This document shows, piece after piece, positions 35,983 to 47,300 of a DNA stretch of 64,000 nucleotides (position 1 is its first letter; each line of letters opens with the position of its first letter). Both the position numbers and the translations under genes were made by a program. This DNA comes from Diadema setosum (Eukaryota; Echinodermata; Echinoidea; Diadematoida; Diadematidae). The stretch is taken from the NCBI RefSeq assembly GCF_964275005.1, contig NC_092700.1:22863674-22927673 (forward strand). The letters run 5' to 3'. The notes beneath the pieces were generated by a model that saw only the letters and a program-made list of their open reading frames with translations, had not been told where the DNA came from and ran no database searches.

Positions 35983-36154
35983 ATAGTGTACACACACACA
36001 CACACTAAATACAAAGAAAATTTTAAACGAAAATCAGTACGCTGGTAAAGATTACAATGTACAGTAGAGTGTTGTATCTACATGTATCAAATAGACGAGA
36101 TTCTGGATTGTACCCTGGTCCCTGGGTTAAATCATTGTTACTTACATCTCCCAT
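31174..36154 (-). CDS. Unrecognised charged helical protein, six exons, 174 aa
   Basis: Coding exons in transcript order: 36154-36146, 35624-35508, 34423-34272, 32978-32921, 32164-32042, 31239-31174. Borders are GT-AG, phases agree and the total is 525 nt ending in TGA. The start at 36154 (MGD) joins in phase to exon 2. The protein opens with a basic stretch (FKYRNKKKLNPRELNAMHP), then a long Lys/Glu/Gln-rich segment with predicted helix or coiled-coil character (about residues 45-110, e.g. KKRVQDLGKKQAEDLRKEN). It then has AAEARNRLRVMRLRYQ and ends LLEDERGLTIDRDLS. There is no signal peptide or membrane helix, so it is probably cytoplasmic, nuclear or cytoskeletal. I do not recognise the family. 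A 5' noncoding exon with donor CAACCAG|GTAAAG near 36970 is likely. The gene lies head to head with the transporter. Confidence 0.85.
31664..31836 (+). mobile_element. CAGGGCTC MITE, copy 2, with GATATAT target duplication
   Basis: Ends CAGGTCTCCACACTAAC and TTAGTGTCAAGCCCTG. Flanked by GATATAT at 31657-31663 and 31837-31843. Lies in the last intron of the minus-strand gene. Confidence 0.85.
32231..32425. mobile_element. Degenerate Tc1/mariner-type (pogo-like) MITE
   Basis: Repeated TTATAATGAA, ATTATAACAAAATTTC and AATATAACGAAAC motifs with imperfectly inverted ends (CAGTGCACTCCTGTTATAA opposed to TAATTATGGTCCCCTGTAC). From memory this pattern is typical of non-autonomous pogo/Tigger relatives. 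It is diverged and probably old. Confidence 0.5.
33401..33459. mobile_element. TTAACCCGTTGAGG MITE fragment
   Basis: Keeps AATAGACACCTGCCTGAGTA and GGACTCGTCGTCAATGGG, which align to the right half of the complete copy at 38436-38528. Confidence 0.6.
33924..34167. mobile_element. Palindromic MITE, TACTGTATACGCC family
   Basis: Terminal repeats TACTGTATACGCC and GGCGTATACAGTA are exact mirror images. Inside are several ATTTCGCGA / TCGCGAAAT motifs in both orientations. A fragment of the same family is at 45153-45208. It lies in intron 3 of the minus-strand gene. Confidence 0.85.
34497..35054. repeat. Two-copy tandem duplication in an intron, second copy split by a MITE
   Basis: Copy 1 at about 34497-34660 and copy 2 at about 34734-35054 share ACTCTTGTAAAGT, GTGGACATGTTTCA, TTTTGTTGACAATCTT, AAATACACCTTGTTTTGTGA and GACTTGGCAT in the same order. 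Copy 2 is longer only because the MITE at 34784-34940 sits inside it. Confidence 0.85.
34784..34940 (+). mobile_element. CAGGGCTC MITE, copy 3, with TATATAA target duplication
   Basis: 157 bp with ends CAGGGCTCCACACTAAC and GTTAGTGTCGAGCCCTG. Flanked by exact TATATAA at 34777-34783 and 34941-34947. The centre has alternating GGTGGCCC and GGGCCACC blocks. Confidence 0.9.
35926..36005. repeat. (AT)n then (CA)n microsatellite
   Basis: About 55 bp of alternating AT followed by CA repeats, in intron 1 of the minus-strand gene. Confidence 0.95.
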
Positions 36155-38329
36155 CTTGGTCCTTTTCTGCAGGCTTGTGTACTGTCGGAACTCTCAGCTT
36201 CTTCCACTAGACTATAGTGAAGTAGTAGGCCTAATGTTGAGAAGACTTGATTTTCGGTCAGTTCGGTCAAATGACTGGACAACCCCTGCCAAGACACAAG
36301 TGTGACAATCAGATCTAACGTTACACATTAGACATCGCAAACTACATGTACAGTAGATAAGATTTTGAGAGAGAACAGACAACTGATGTTGAAAATTCAG
36401 TAGGAACCTACACAGTCTACATCAGGAGGTTCATGTACGTGTATGATTAATTGAGAAATAAAAATGCAGCTCGTGTTCGCATTAGACTGTAACTAAACAC
36501 AGCCTTGTTGCTGTAAACTTACTATAAATAGTATTAAAAAAAAGTTAGTCAGACTGTAATGTTGGTTTACAATGAAAAGTGGCAGTAAACATAAACGGCG
36601 AGTGTTTAGAAATATGTAACGTTAGAGACGGGTTCTAGCTTCGTTGGAGGAACGTTCTAATGTTAGCTTCCTGATCCTGTTTCATGGTTTACAGTACAGA
36701 TACATCATAGGACCTACTAGATAGAGGTCTAAATTAATAGGTTCTATCGAAGTCTGTCTCTCCTGGTGACTTTGTCTTTCAATAAAGTTTGATAGAAGCT
36801 CTTACATTGTAAATTTAAATTTACATGTAACGTTAGGGCTAACCCCGGGACGCTCCGTGTACACAGTTACACACTGTTAACACTGCGTGTTGGGGCTGGT
36901 CGCAGTTACGTTAGGGCCTACTTTAACAACACACACAGAACTACGACTTAAAACTTTATTGGTACTTTACCTGGTTGCGGTAGGACTCTTGACTTTGTTG
37001 CTTGTGAAGTGCTGTAACTCTTAGTAGGGGGACTAAGTTGACTTGACAGATAGGCCTGTATCTGTGTAGATACTAGATCATTATGTAGATTCACAACGCG
37101 TTTGATTTGGCAGCACCATGCACTGCACTATCTGCTACCCTTTTAGTTCACTGCATGCATGCATCATCATCACCCATTAAACACCTACGGCCGTGGTCTC
37201 GCTAGCTAGCTGCTACAGCTGCTGCCTCTATGGATGTTTATGCGTTGCGTTGCGACAGCATCGACAACCCAATGCGTATAGCCTTTTTGCATGCGTTTTA
37301 ATTTACTTTTACATGCATTAAGTATTTTTGAAGTTTAGTTTGAACTATTATGACGTAGTATAACTTTTTGATTGTATATAATCTTTATTGAATTACTTTT
37401 TTGAAAAAAAACCCCAAATAATTGACAAATTTTATATAAATATGACAGCTAGAGTCTTCAATGCATTCTATGATAAAATGATAATGATCGATCATAAGTA
37501 CCACTTGTTGAATCGATAATCAGGTGTCAGGTGTCAGGTGACTTCCCTAACTTTTTCAAGAGTTCGATTGACCGGTGCTGCTGATGTGTGTGGTACACGG
37601 TATGTACAGTGTGGAGCTGCAGTCGACTTCTAAACACATATCGCGCGCTGACAGTAAACGTTGTGGAGGGCTGTGGAGCTGGTAGGGGTGTAACTGTGGT
37701 CACTGCACTGATTAGGATCAAGAGTATCAGCTGGGCCTGGGTACAATATCCGGACTTTCATGGATGAAGACAGGGACGAGACCGAGAATGCAGCACAGTA
37801 GTTATCACCTCGATCTTTCTTCAATATCTAATCCTGAAGCCGCGTCATGAATGTTTGATTGACACTGCAGCAGCAGACTCATCTCGACAGAAACGTGACA
37901 GCTAGCAGCTAGACCTCGCCAAGCCAGGGGCAGGAGATTTGAGCTGGCTGGGCTCTCTTACCACTTCCATACAGTTCAAGAGTTCAGAATACTGTTAGAC
38001 CTCTGGCTCTTTCTAGAATAGATCCCAATATTTTTCGAAGGGTACCTGGTTAGTGGGTAGCTTATATCAATTTGGTGGTGTTCAATCTGTATTAAGATTC
38101 TGCATGCATAGATTATAGATCTAGGCCTATAACAATAAAATCTGGAATGACACTACGATTGAGAGGGCTCTACTCGTAGTACAATATACCCTGTTGTGTT
38201 GTATAAACAGTGCAGTGGTCCTTACATCTTTCGACCATCTCGACCTACCTAGCACCAAAGTAAAATCACAAAGTTGTGTAGAGAACTGGGCTTGGGCACT
38301 TCGGCTGATATTTAGTGAGAAATTTCGAT
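36155..38329. promoter_or_regulatory. Putative bidirectional promoter between two divergent genes
   Basis: The minus-strand start codon at 36154 and the plus-strand start at 38330 face away from each other. A minus-strand donor (CAACCAG|GTAAAG near 36970) marks a noncoding first exon, which leaves under 1.4 kb for both promoters. No TATA box is evident. GC-rich patches lie at about 36835-36910, 37180-37270 and 37560-37760. No repeats were recognised here, unlike the flanking introns, which fits a constrained regulatory interval. Confidence 0.5.
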
Positions 38330-41300
38330 ATGGATGAAGCAACTGACACGACACCGTTGCAGCCCCAGGTAAGGAAAAGAAAAAATTTTGAAAGAAATTA
38401 TACCAGTACTAATATAAAAGAACAAATTTTTCTTTTTAACCCGTTGAGGACGGACTGATTTTGCTACAACACGCATTTCCCATAGACACCTGCCCGAGTA
38501 TACTCGGGACTCGTCCTCAACGGGTTAATTTTGTATAATTGTAGAACAATAAAAAGCAGATCAACATAATTTGTATATTGCATAATTTTTCGATCCTACA
38601 GTCTACACTCAACACTCCCACAAAAGTAATTTTATTAATTAGAACAGTCTAGAGCCGAACTAGACATCTAATTTGCTTTGTCATTCTTGAGAAGATTTTT
38701 TTTTTCATCTATTTTGGACAAGTTTTACAAAATATAAATTAGATTCTACTTGTATACATGGTGCTCAAAAGTTTGCAATTGTGGGCATTTTGTTTTTAAA
38801 GTTTGTCTATGAAATGAAAAAAGTCACATGTCATAGACATGTTATGAAATATCAATAATATCAATTTTATAAATTTACTTTAAAGACTACAAGAGTCATT
38901 TATTCATTATTTTTTATGGAGACAACTAGGATCTATAAATTAGATCTGTACAAATGATTTATGTGAACAGCAAATTGCATGGTAACTTTACTTAAGTTTC
39001 TATTCTTCCTCTATGGTTTTTCATGACCTGTCCTGTGTTGAGTTTTTTTTCTTCAAATTCCAGTTCTTGAATTATATTATGATAAACTCAAACAGTAGTA
39101 ATTTAGCATTGATTTTCAACTGTGATATGACAATTATTATGCAAATTATTTTGTTCAATGAGATTTCTATTAAAGTGTTGCATTACTTCCTTTGTTTACT
39201 CTGACGCGTTGTCATGCATCTTCTTTATCCTACATTGATGAGTTGTGCAGTACTGAATTTTGGCTACTATCAAACATTTCATACATTCTAGTACTTTAGT
39301 ATCCACTTTCATGTCTATCTATTGATTCTATAGGCTTCACGATCAGGGTATACATGTACAACATATTCATGGAATTAGAACTTTTTATATCATTTTCTTC
39401 ATATTTATCCCCACTATAAATATCAATCATCACTATAATGAAAGATGGAAAAAAGATGAATAATTAATGTTTAAAAGTAAAGATAATGAAGTTTGCAACC
39501 TTTATAGTGTGCATTGATTAAAAAAAAAAAAAACTACATTTTTGCACAACTGCATGCCATGCAAACCACTGTGAATGTTAAAAATACAAATGTCACTTGT
39601 CCACCCAAGTGAAGGGCTGCCACTAAGCCCATGTATAGAGAATGGCTAATTGATAATTCATGGGAGTTTTAGTCATTCGTATGGTACACAGTCTGTCACA
39701 GAGCATCATGTATTTTTTCTCCAAAATGTTCGCATTTAACCCACACTTCTAATTTCATATTAGCCTATGTGTAGTATTTGAATATTTATATAGTTTCAAA
39801 AAGTAAAAATTCTCAATTATGCAAATTAGCATCTTATTTGCAGATCTGCTGCAGACACATAGATTGTGATCGAAATTATCTTGATACTGACATAGTGACA
39901 TGAATTGTAGAAAATAAACTAAACTGTGTTCTTTGAAAGATTGTGTGAAGAATGACACAGAAAGAGTGCTCAATAACAATGCAGAATGAGAATACATACC
40001 TGTATAATTTGTAAAGAAGTACCATGCTGTATGAAAAGTTGTATCATAGAATTTTGTTGACTTACAATATAGCACTGTACAAAGTACCTTTTTAATATTT
40101 TCCTGCTCACAATCGTTTTGAATTCTTTTCTCTGTTTTTCTTCATTCCCTGTGTATAACAACTACAACAACAACAACAGCATGAGCCACAGTCCGGCCGA
40201 GTGAATTCCGGGGGTAGCTTCAGAACGACCTTTGGCACAATCCTGACATGTGTAGGATGCATGGTTGGCACGGGAAATATATGGCGCTTCCCACGCATTC
40301 TGGCCAATAACAGTGGAGACCAAGGTAACTGGGAAATAATGATGGCCAGCACATTTTGATCAAGTTTCAGTCAAAATCTTCATATATTCCCCAACCATGT
40401 ATTGGATTTGAGGATTTGTCAATGGCTTAACTTTTATTTTTTTCAAGGTCTTGTTGAGCAGTGGTTTCGTTAAATCATGTTTTGAATGCACTTGCATAGA
40501 TCTGTACATACATTGTAACTATGTGCATTAGATTATAACTTTCAATAAAATTATAATTCTTTTGCAGCTATTTGTTTTTTAGCACATTTGAATAGATTTG
40601 CATATTTTAGAATAGTACAAGTGAACATACATTGTACAGTAAGTCACATTTTTTTTTTTTTTTCATACAATACCCAGACTCCTAGACAATTTCCTTTAGG
40701 AATAGTTTGCCTGTAAACAGACCTTGTCCTCTTCCTTTCTGGCTAGGTGATGTTATAGACATTGCTGGTAATTTATAGTAGAGTGACCTTTACACAGCGG
40801 TACAGTATAAAAAACCATCCCTGGACCCTAGGGTCCATGATAAAATGAAGCAATTTTCAGAGATCGTACTGTCTAACATCTATTTACAGTGTATTAGACG
40901 TGGTGACCCACTGCAGAAAGCAAAATCAGGGTACTCCTCTCAGGGTCAATATTGGGTGTTTTTATTTGTACTTTACGATGCTATATTTGCCTATTTGTAA
41001 GTCACCGAGACATTTTATGAACACAAACAGACCCAGGGAAATTCCTGCACACAGTTAATAGTATGATCCACTGCTTGTCCTTGTTTCAAGGTTTTTCAAA
41101 ATGACAGCCTAACCTATTACCTGGTAGTTGATGGAAACTGAACTTTTGTTTTTTGTTTACACAACATTTGTCTTGGCTGTGTCATTGCTTGGTACTGTCA
41201 CTGATATCAGTGCATTGTGTATGTGTTGTGTATCCGATATTATGTTCCAAGAAGGAAGACAAACATTTAAAATGTGGAAGCGTTTGTAGCTGTACATAAT

Positions 41301-44300
41301 GTCTCTTATCTGGTAAACTTGACCTTGGAAACTTTGTATAGGTACTTGCTTTGTCATGATGATTCCATTTTTATGCACTATCTTCAAAACTCATACAGCA
41401 ATTATCAATCAAGATTTAATTACATAGTACAGTATGTAAACTATTGTACTCTTATTGAAGTGGTACGATTATCTTTCAGGAAGATGAAAAATAAAACTGA
41501 ATACAGACTTTGTTGATCATCCACTAATATACACAGTGTAAAGTACTGTAAAGCACGATATTTTCACGGCACGAAATTTTTGCGGATTGCCACTGACATT
41601 CAATGCATATAATGTAGAAGAACTTTTGTGTGCATTTTGATATCACAAATCTTGGCTCTCACAAGATTCGCAAAACCAAAATGCACGCAAACATATCTGG
41701 TTTTTCAGTTAGTCGATTCTCCAATGTAATTAGTGCTAGCCCTGATGTGTACTGGTATGGTGTGTCTTTGAAAGATAGGTCTCGTGGTGTGTGACTCATG
41801 AGCCCACAAGAGACAAGAAAACTTGGGGCAAATAACCTAGTGAACATGAAAGTTCCCGGCAATACACACACTATGCAGCAGTATCTAAGCGAAGATACCG
41901 GCCACAATCTTAACCCATGCAGGGGAAAGAATGACTGTGCAAAAAGACCAGAAGCAAATGCCATTCCCCCCCCCCCCCCCCCCCCCCCGCCAAAAAGAAA
42001 AAAGGGACACACACAGAAACACACTCACACACACATACACAGTAACCCAGGAGCCACTAAGATCAAATACAATTGTATACACCATTTATCTCCAGTGTAA
42101 ACAATTCTTTTTCATTGACATGAGAAGGTACTGAGTGCGTTTACACTAAGGTTGGTTTGTATACACCAGGTTCAGCCCAGTACTATTCACTTACTGGCTA
42201 CAAACGCACAGCATTTAAATACGTAAATAGTAAATTAATGATAAATTCATCACAAAACAGACACTCCAAAATGACAGACAGTTCCCATGAATTCCACATA
42301 AAATGCTGATGTTAGGATGTAGCCTCACTTTAATAGCCCTATGCGTTAGGGGTGGATTTAGCCCTTTGTTGGGGGGGGGGGGTGGTTGACCCAATGATGA
42401 TGAGTAAATAAGCAAGGGGGAAAAAAAAAAAGGTCTTCGCATATTTGTTGCATGCTGCCACTTCTCTCCCAAAATCCGCTGACAGGCAAAAACAACAACA
42501 AAAAAACAAACCAAAAACAAAACAAAACACACCCTAAATCCACTAAAAAAATAAGCCAGTGGGGGTGGGGGTGTTAACAATACTTCCACATCTCCCCTTT
42601 CCATTTGTTTCCAGAACATTCATGTGATGGATAAAAAAAAAATGTGAAGAGAACCACTGAGGTTGGCATGCAAATAAGTGCTGATTCTGTGCCTATAGGA
42701 TGTCTTTGAAAGAGCTGTGACTCTGTAAAAAAAAAAAAAAAAAAAAAAAAAAATGTACAGCACACACTCAGTTGACATTCTGTACTGAACACTGTTTACT
42801 TTTCCAAACCTGGAAGTGCTCAAGTAATGAGGAAGCTGCTAGCTTTAATATGAACGTCATCTTAGCGAAACTGAGAGACAAATTCCCACTTTGTTCAACC
42901 CAGGGCCACTGACATTGTCTGTAAAAGATATACTCTCTCTCTCTTTCAAACACACACTACACATTCTAAATACCTGGCAGTGCTTTATCTTTTGGTGCTA
43001 CTTGTTTTAAATAGCAAATAATCAAAACAAAGCAACCTTTGCAAAAAGTTTGTTATGATGCAAATTGATCAAAGGAGATTGTGCAGTTAGCACAAAAGTG
43101 AAAGCAAGTGGATAAAAGCTAAAGACGGTAAAAACACTGTACCAAAATCGAGTTAGCCAGCTGACAAGAACTCAGCTAAGTAAATTTCTCGAGGTGATGA
43201 TTAATGGTATCAAAAAGAAAAAGATGTGTGTCATAATATTTCCTTGCTGCGTAGATACAATAGACGATCTTTTCCAGTGAATGGGCATTCATGATCACAA
43301 CTACCCACTTGCAAACTACAATGGCTATAGTTCTTTACTTATTTGACTCATACAGTCTCTTCATCTCCTTTAAAGGACAAGTTCACCTTTTAAATTTTGG
43401 ATTAAAATAATGCAGTATATTAGTAGAACATATCAGTGAAAGTTTGAGGAAGATCGGACAATCCATTCAAAAGTTATGAATTTTTGAAGTTTCTGTACCG
43501 CCATTGCTGGATGAGAAGACTGAGTAGTCTTCTCATCCCGCAATGGCAGCACAGAAACTGAAACTAGTTGTAGTAAATATTACAACTTGTGATGCCAGTT
43601 TAGTACTTGTCTCTTCCTGCATATGTGTCTCTCCTCCCCACTGACTTGCAAATTGAGGATGTTGTTTGCTTTTGATAAGTGGATGGTGACTCTCCAAGTT
43701 CATGTTGACTTAGATTCTACAGAGAAGTCAAAATCAAACAAAGTTCGGCAAATTCAAGTTAAAGTTAAAGTATTGGAAAGCCACTTGTGGAATTCTATGA
43801 GAGAACTTTGTATTTTTGTATGTTTTCACAGAATAATGATATTGGTCATGTTAACCCGTTGAGGACAAGTCCCGAGTGTACTCAGACAAATGTCTATGAG
43901 AAATGCATTTTGTAGCAAAATCAGCACTCTCCTCAATGGGTTAAATACATTGTATAATATCTGTTTAAAGGGCATGATGTCATTATCTCATACAGTATAT
44001 TACTGCCCTGGGTATGGGAAATCTCTGTCTTCAAGCATTATAGTGTTGTGATATTCAGTTCTAAATTCACAACAATGCCATCCATACAACTTATACAAGA
44101 AGTATATGCAAAATGAGAATGTTCCCTATAAACAATGTGGAACGCCTCGGCCATAACCCCTTGTACTGTGTCTGCACATTATGTATGCGCAGATTTATTT
44201 TATTTTATTTTTCTTCTTCTTTTCTTCTTTTTTGTCACTATATGCATTATCTATTGCATTTGAGCGAAAGCTAAATTTCATTTTTGTTTTGTATTAGAGT

Positions 44301-47300
44301 TTGATGTTTGACATCAGCTGATCCCATACATTTTACCTATTCTTATGGTGTAAAGCAACTGTACCTGTAAATATGTAGACCCAGCTGGATGGATCTGCCG
44401 CACAAGGTCAGGTCCAGAAGCTCCTGAAACATCTTCAAAATAAGGACTGGAATAGTCCCCCCAAAAGTTTTCACCTACTGTATGTACACATCCTCGTCTA
44501 CGCTTTCCTTAATAACAGTGGTGTCTCCCCCTTGTAGTCAACAATTCTTCCCCTCCATTGCCATCAACTTTGCTTCGGAGTTTACCATTAAGAAATACAA
44601 GTAGCATAATTTGTATAGATCTCTTGTAACAATTACCTGTGTCTTTATTACATGTCATTATGTTCATTGCATTGTTGTACTAATCTTTATGTCATTACTT
44701 TTATACCCAAACATTTCCTTGTATCCTCAATTTGTTGGTAGAGATGAAATAAAACAAACTTGAACTTGAACTTGAACTTTCTGTGACCACACCCTACAGG
44801 ATGCCTCCAGTTTATGATTGTCTGGGTCGTCTTCCTCTTCATCTGGTCAATCCCTCTCATCCTGATCGAGTATGGCACAGGACGCTACACCAAGAAGGCC
44901 ACCATTGGGGCCTTCACGGAGCTGATTGGGCCCAAGAACGGCTGGGCAGGGGCCTGGGTGGCTCTCGTAGACTTCGGAATAAGGTACAGATTTGTTCAAC
45001 TCCTCCAAGCTTTTTCGTCATACAGGGTAGCATTCGCAAGCAGCATGTCTGTGTAAAACCATTCTATATTTGCCAGTTCTTACATTGGTTCACTGATTGT
45101 GTGCTTTTATTTTCCCCCAAAAACTTGATGTGTATGCCTGGACATTGAAGCATCGGAATTCCTGATTCGCGAAAATTTAGACTCGCGAAATATATGGCGT
45201 ATACAGTACAGTTAGTAGTAGTATAATCATGAGAGCATGCCAAATGTTATTAGTTGGATCATACCAATTTGTAAACTCTCATTCACATTGATGCATGAAT
45301 TATTCCAATCTAAACCCCACTCCTACCTACAGTAGTTCTGTTTCAGATTCATTACTTGGCACAGTACAAAGTTGATGTCTACAAGTTTGTTTACATCAAG
45401 TCAGACAAACAGCTCCTCAAAGTTTAATCATTTATGTACCGTTTCCTGTGCAAACTCAATGGGAATGTCAGAATCTCACGTGGAAAGGGTTAACAGGTAA
45501 TTTGCCATTGAAAGTTGAGAGACGGCTCTCGTGTAATATATTGGTGTAAGGCAATTAATTCTTGCTACTTTTTTTCAGTGTGAAGTGGTTAGTCATGATG
45601 TAGAAAACTCCCCCCAAAACTTTATTTTCATTTCAAGTAATGAACCCCAAAATTCCATGATAAGATTCCAGATAGGACAATGACATTAAAGTTTTGTCCT
45701 GCTGTTTGCTTTTGTTTTTCTTTTAATACAATGTATACACATACTGTGGAAATATGTGTTTTTATATTTGTTTGTTTCATTCTGTATACTTCTAGTTCTT
45801 CTTCTATTCACAAATGCCAGCAAAGCTCTCCCTTGTATTTTTTCCCAACTAGAATTGACCAGATGTGTATGTGTAGACTTTACCTCTGCAATACCTATAA
45901 ATGCTTACTACCTCTTATATTCCCCATCTATAGTGGTTACTACTGTGTCATCGTTGGCTGGTGTATCTACTACCTCATTTTCTACATTGGCCACGATCTT
46001 CCAGAGACCCTCCCTGCAAGCAACCAAACATTTCAAGACTTTGCAGTGGTTAGAATCTATTTTGTTACTTTTACAGTGATTATTATTGAATGTTTTACAT
46101 ATTTGGGTAGTCTCATATTCCCATTTAAGCACGCTATTTGATATTCATTCTTATGTTTGATATCAGAAATAGAGCTAATGACAAATTCCTGGATGTAAAC
46201 ACTGTAGATTTTAATGCTATGTAAACTGAATGTCATTTACATCAATGTAAATTGATCCATGCAAAACAACTTTTTGCCCACAACATTGCCACTTTAACAT
46301 TCACAAGAATAACCCACATTTGTTCATTAGCTTGTATTATATGATCTGTGTGCAGTTTCTTTTCTTCTTTTCTGCACTATATTTGGTTTCAGTGCATGTG
46401 TTTGTTGTTTGTCCGGTGTGCACCTTATACACGTAGGTTTAAAGGTGCGCTTCAGTTTCTGGTGAACCATATGATAGTGCCCAAAATAACATGCCCACCA
46501 TGTAATGTAGGATAGAATGGGTGTTATACAAAACTTTTTCTTTATTGGTATCGACAAAGCTCTAACTTAATGAATAAATGACTACATGATATTGAGGATT
46601 AAAACACAGTTAGTTAAATAATTTGTTATTTAGGTGTAGTCCAGATGGGAACCAATTCAGGGCAGGATGTAAACATTGTTGCAACATAAAGGTTTTTGAG
46701 CTGCCAGTGATGAGGCAGAAAACACTGGGGGTGACTGGCCATGATGTAGCAGAATTTCCTGTTTGATGTGTCAACAAACTTTCCAAATCTTCCTCAAGTG
46801 TTTGTTCTGATATTCATGGCTGGGATATGCTGAGAGGTTAATTATAACACATTTTGTAAGCATGTTGGCTGTTACAAGTTTGCACCACCTCCATTTAAAC
46901 TAAGTATAAGGTCTCATGCTCCCTTCAAGTCAACTCAGGAATTCCCCCTCCCACCCCCTTCCCCTCCAACCCCCCCCCCCCCGAAAAAAAAAAGAGACAA
47001 AAAAAAAACCCCACACACACACACAAAAACAAAAACAAAAACAGGGAACAAGAGAAGAGGTGCAGAGAAATTGGAAAATGCCATGTTTAGTTAATTTGAC
47101 TTGAATAAAATTTGAGGACAAGCAATAGTAAAAACTAAATTTCTTTAGATTAGCCATACAGTGGTATGAGCTAATTATTATTATTTTTTTTTCACTGTGA
47201 CAATATGGAAACAGCTCCCGATAATGTACAGGTCATGGATATGTGTAGGAGACTTTGCCAGTTTTTCTTTCAATTCACTAATCTGCGAGAAGAGGCATTG

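Noticed and set aside
41659-42100. Glycine-rich and proline-rich frames on both strands
   Set aside because: They are caused by the poly-C/poly-G run and CA repeats.
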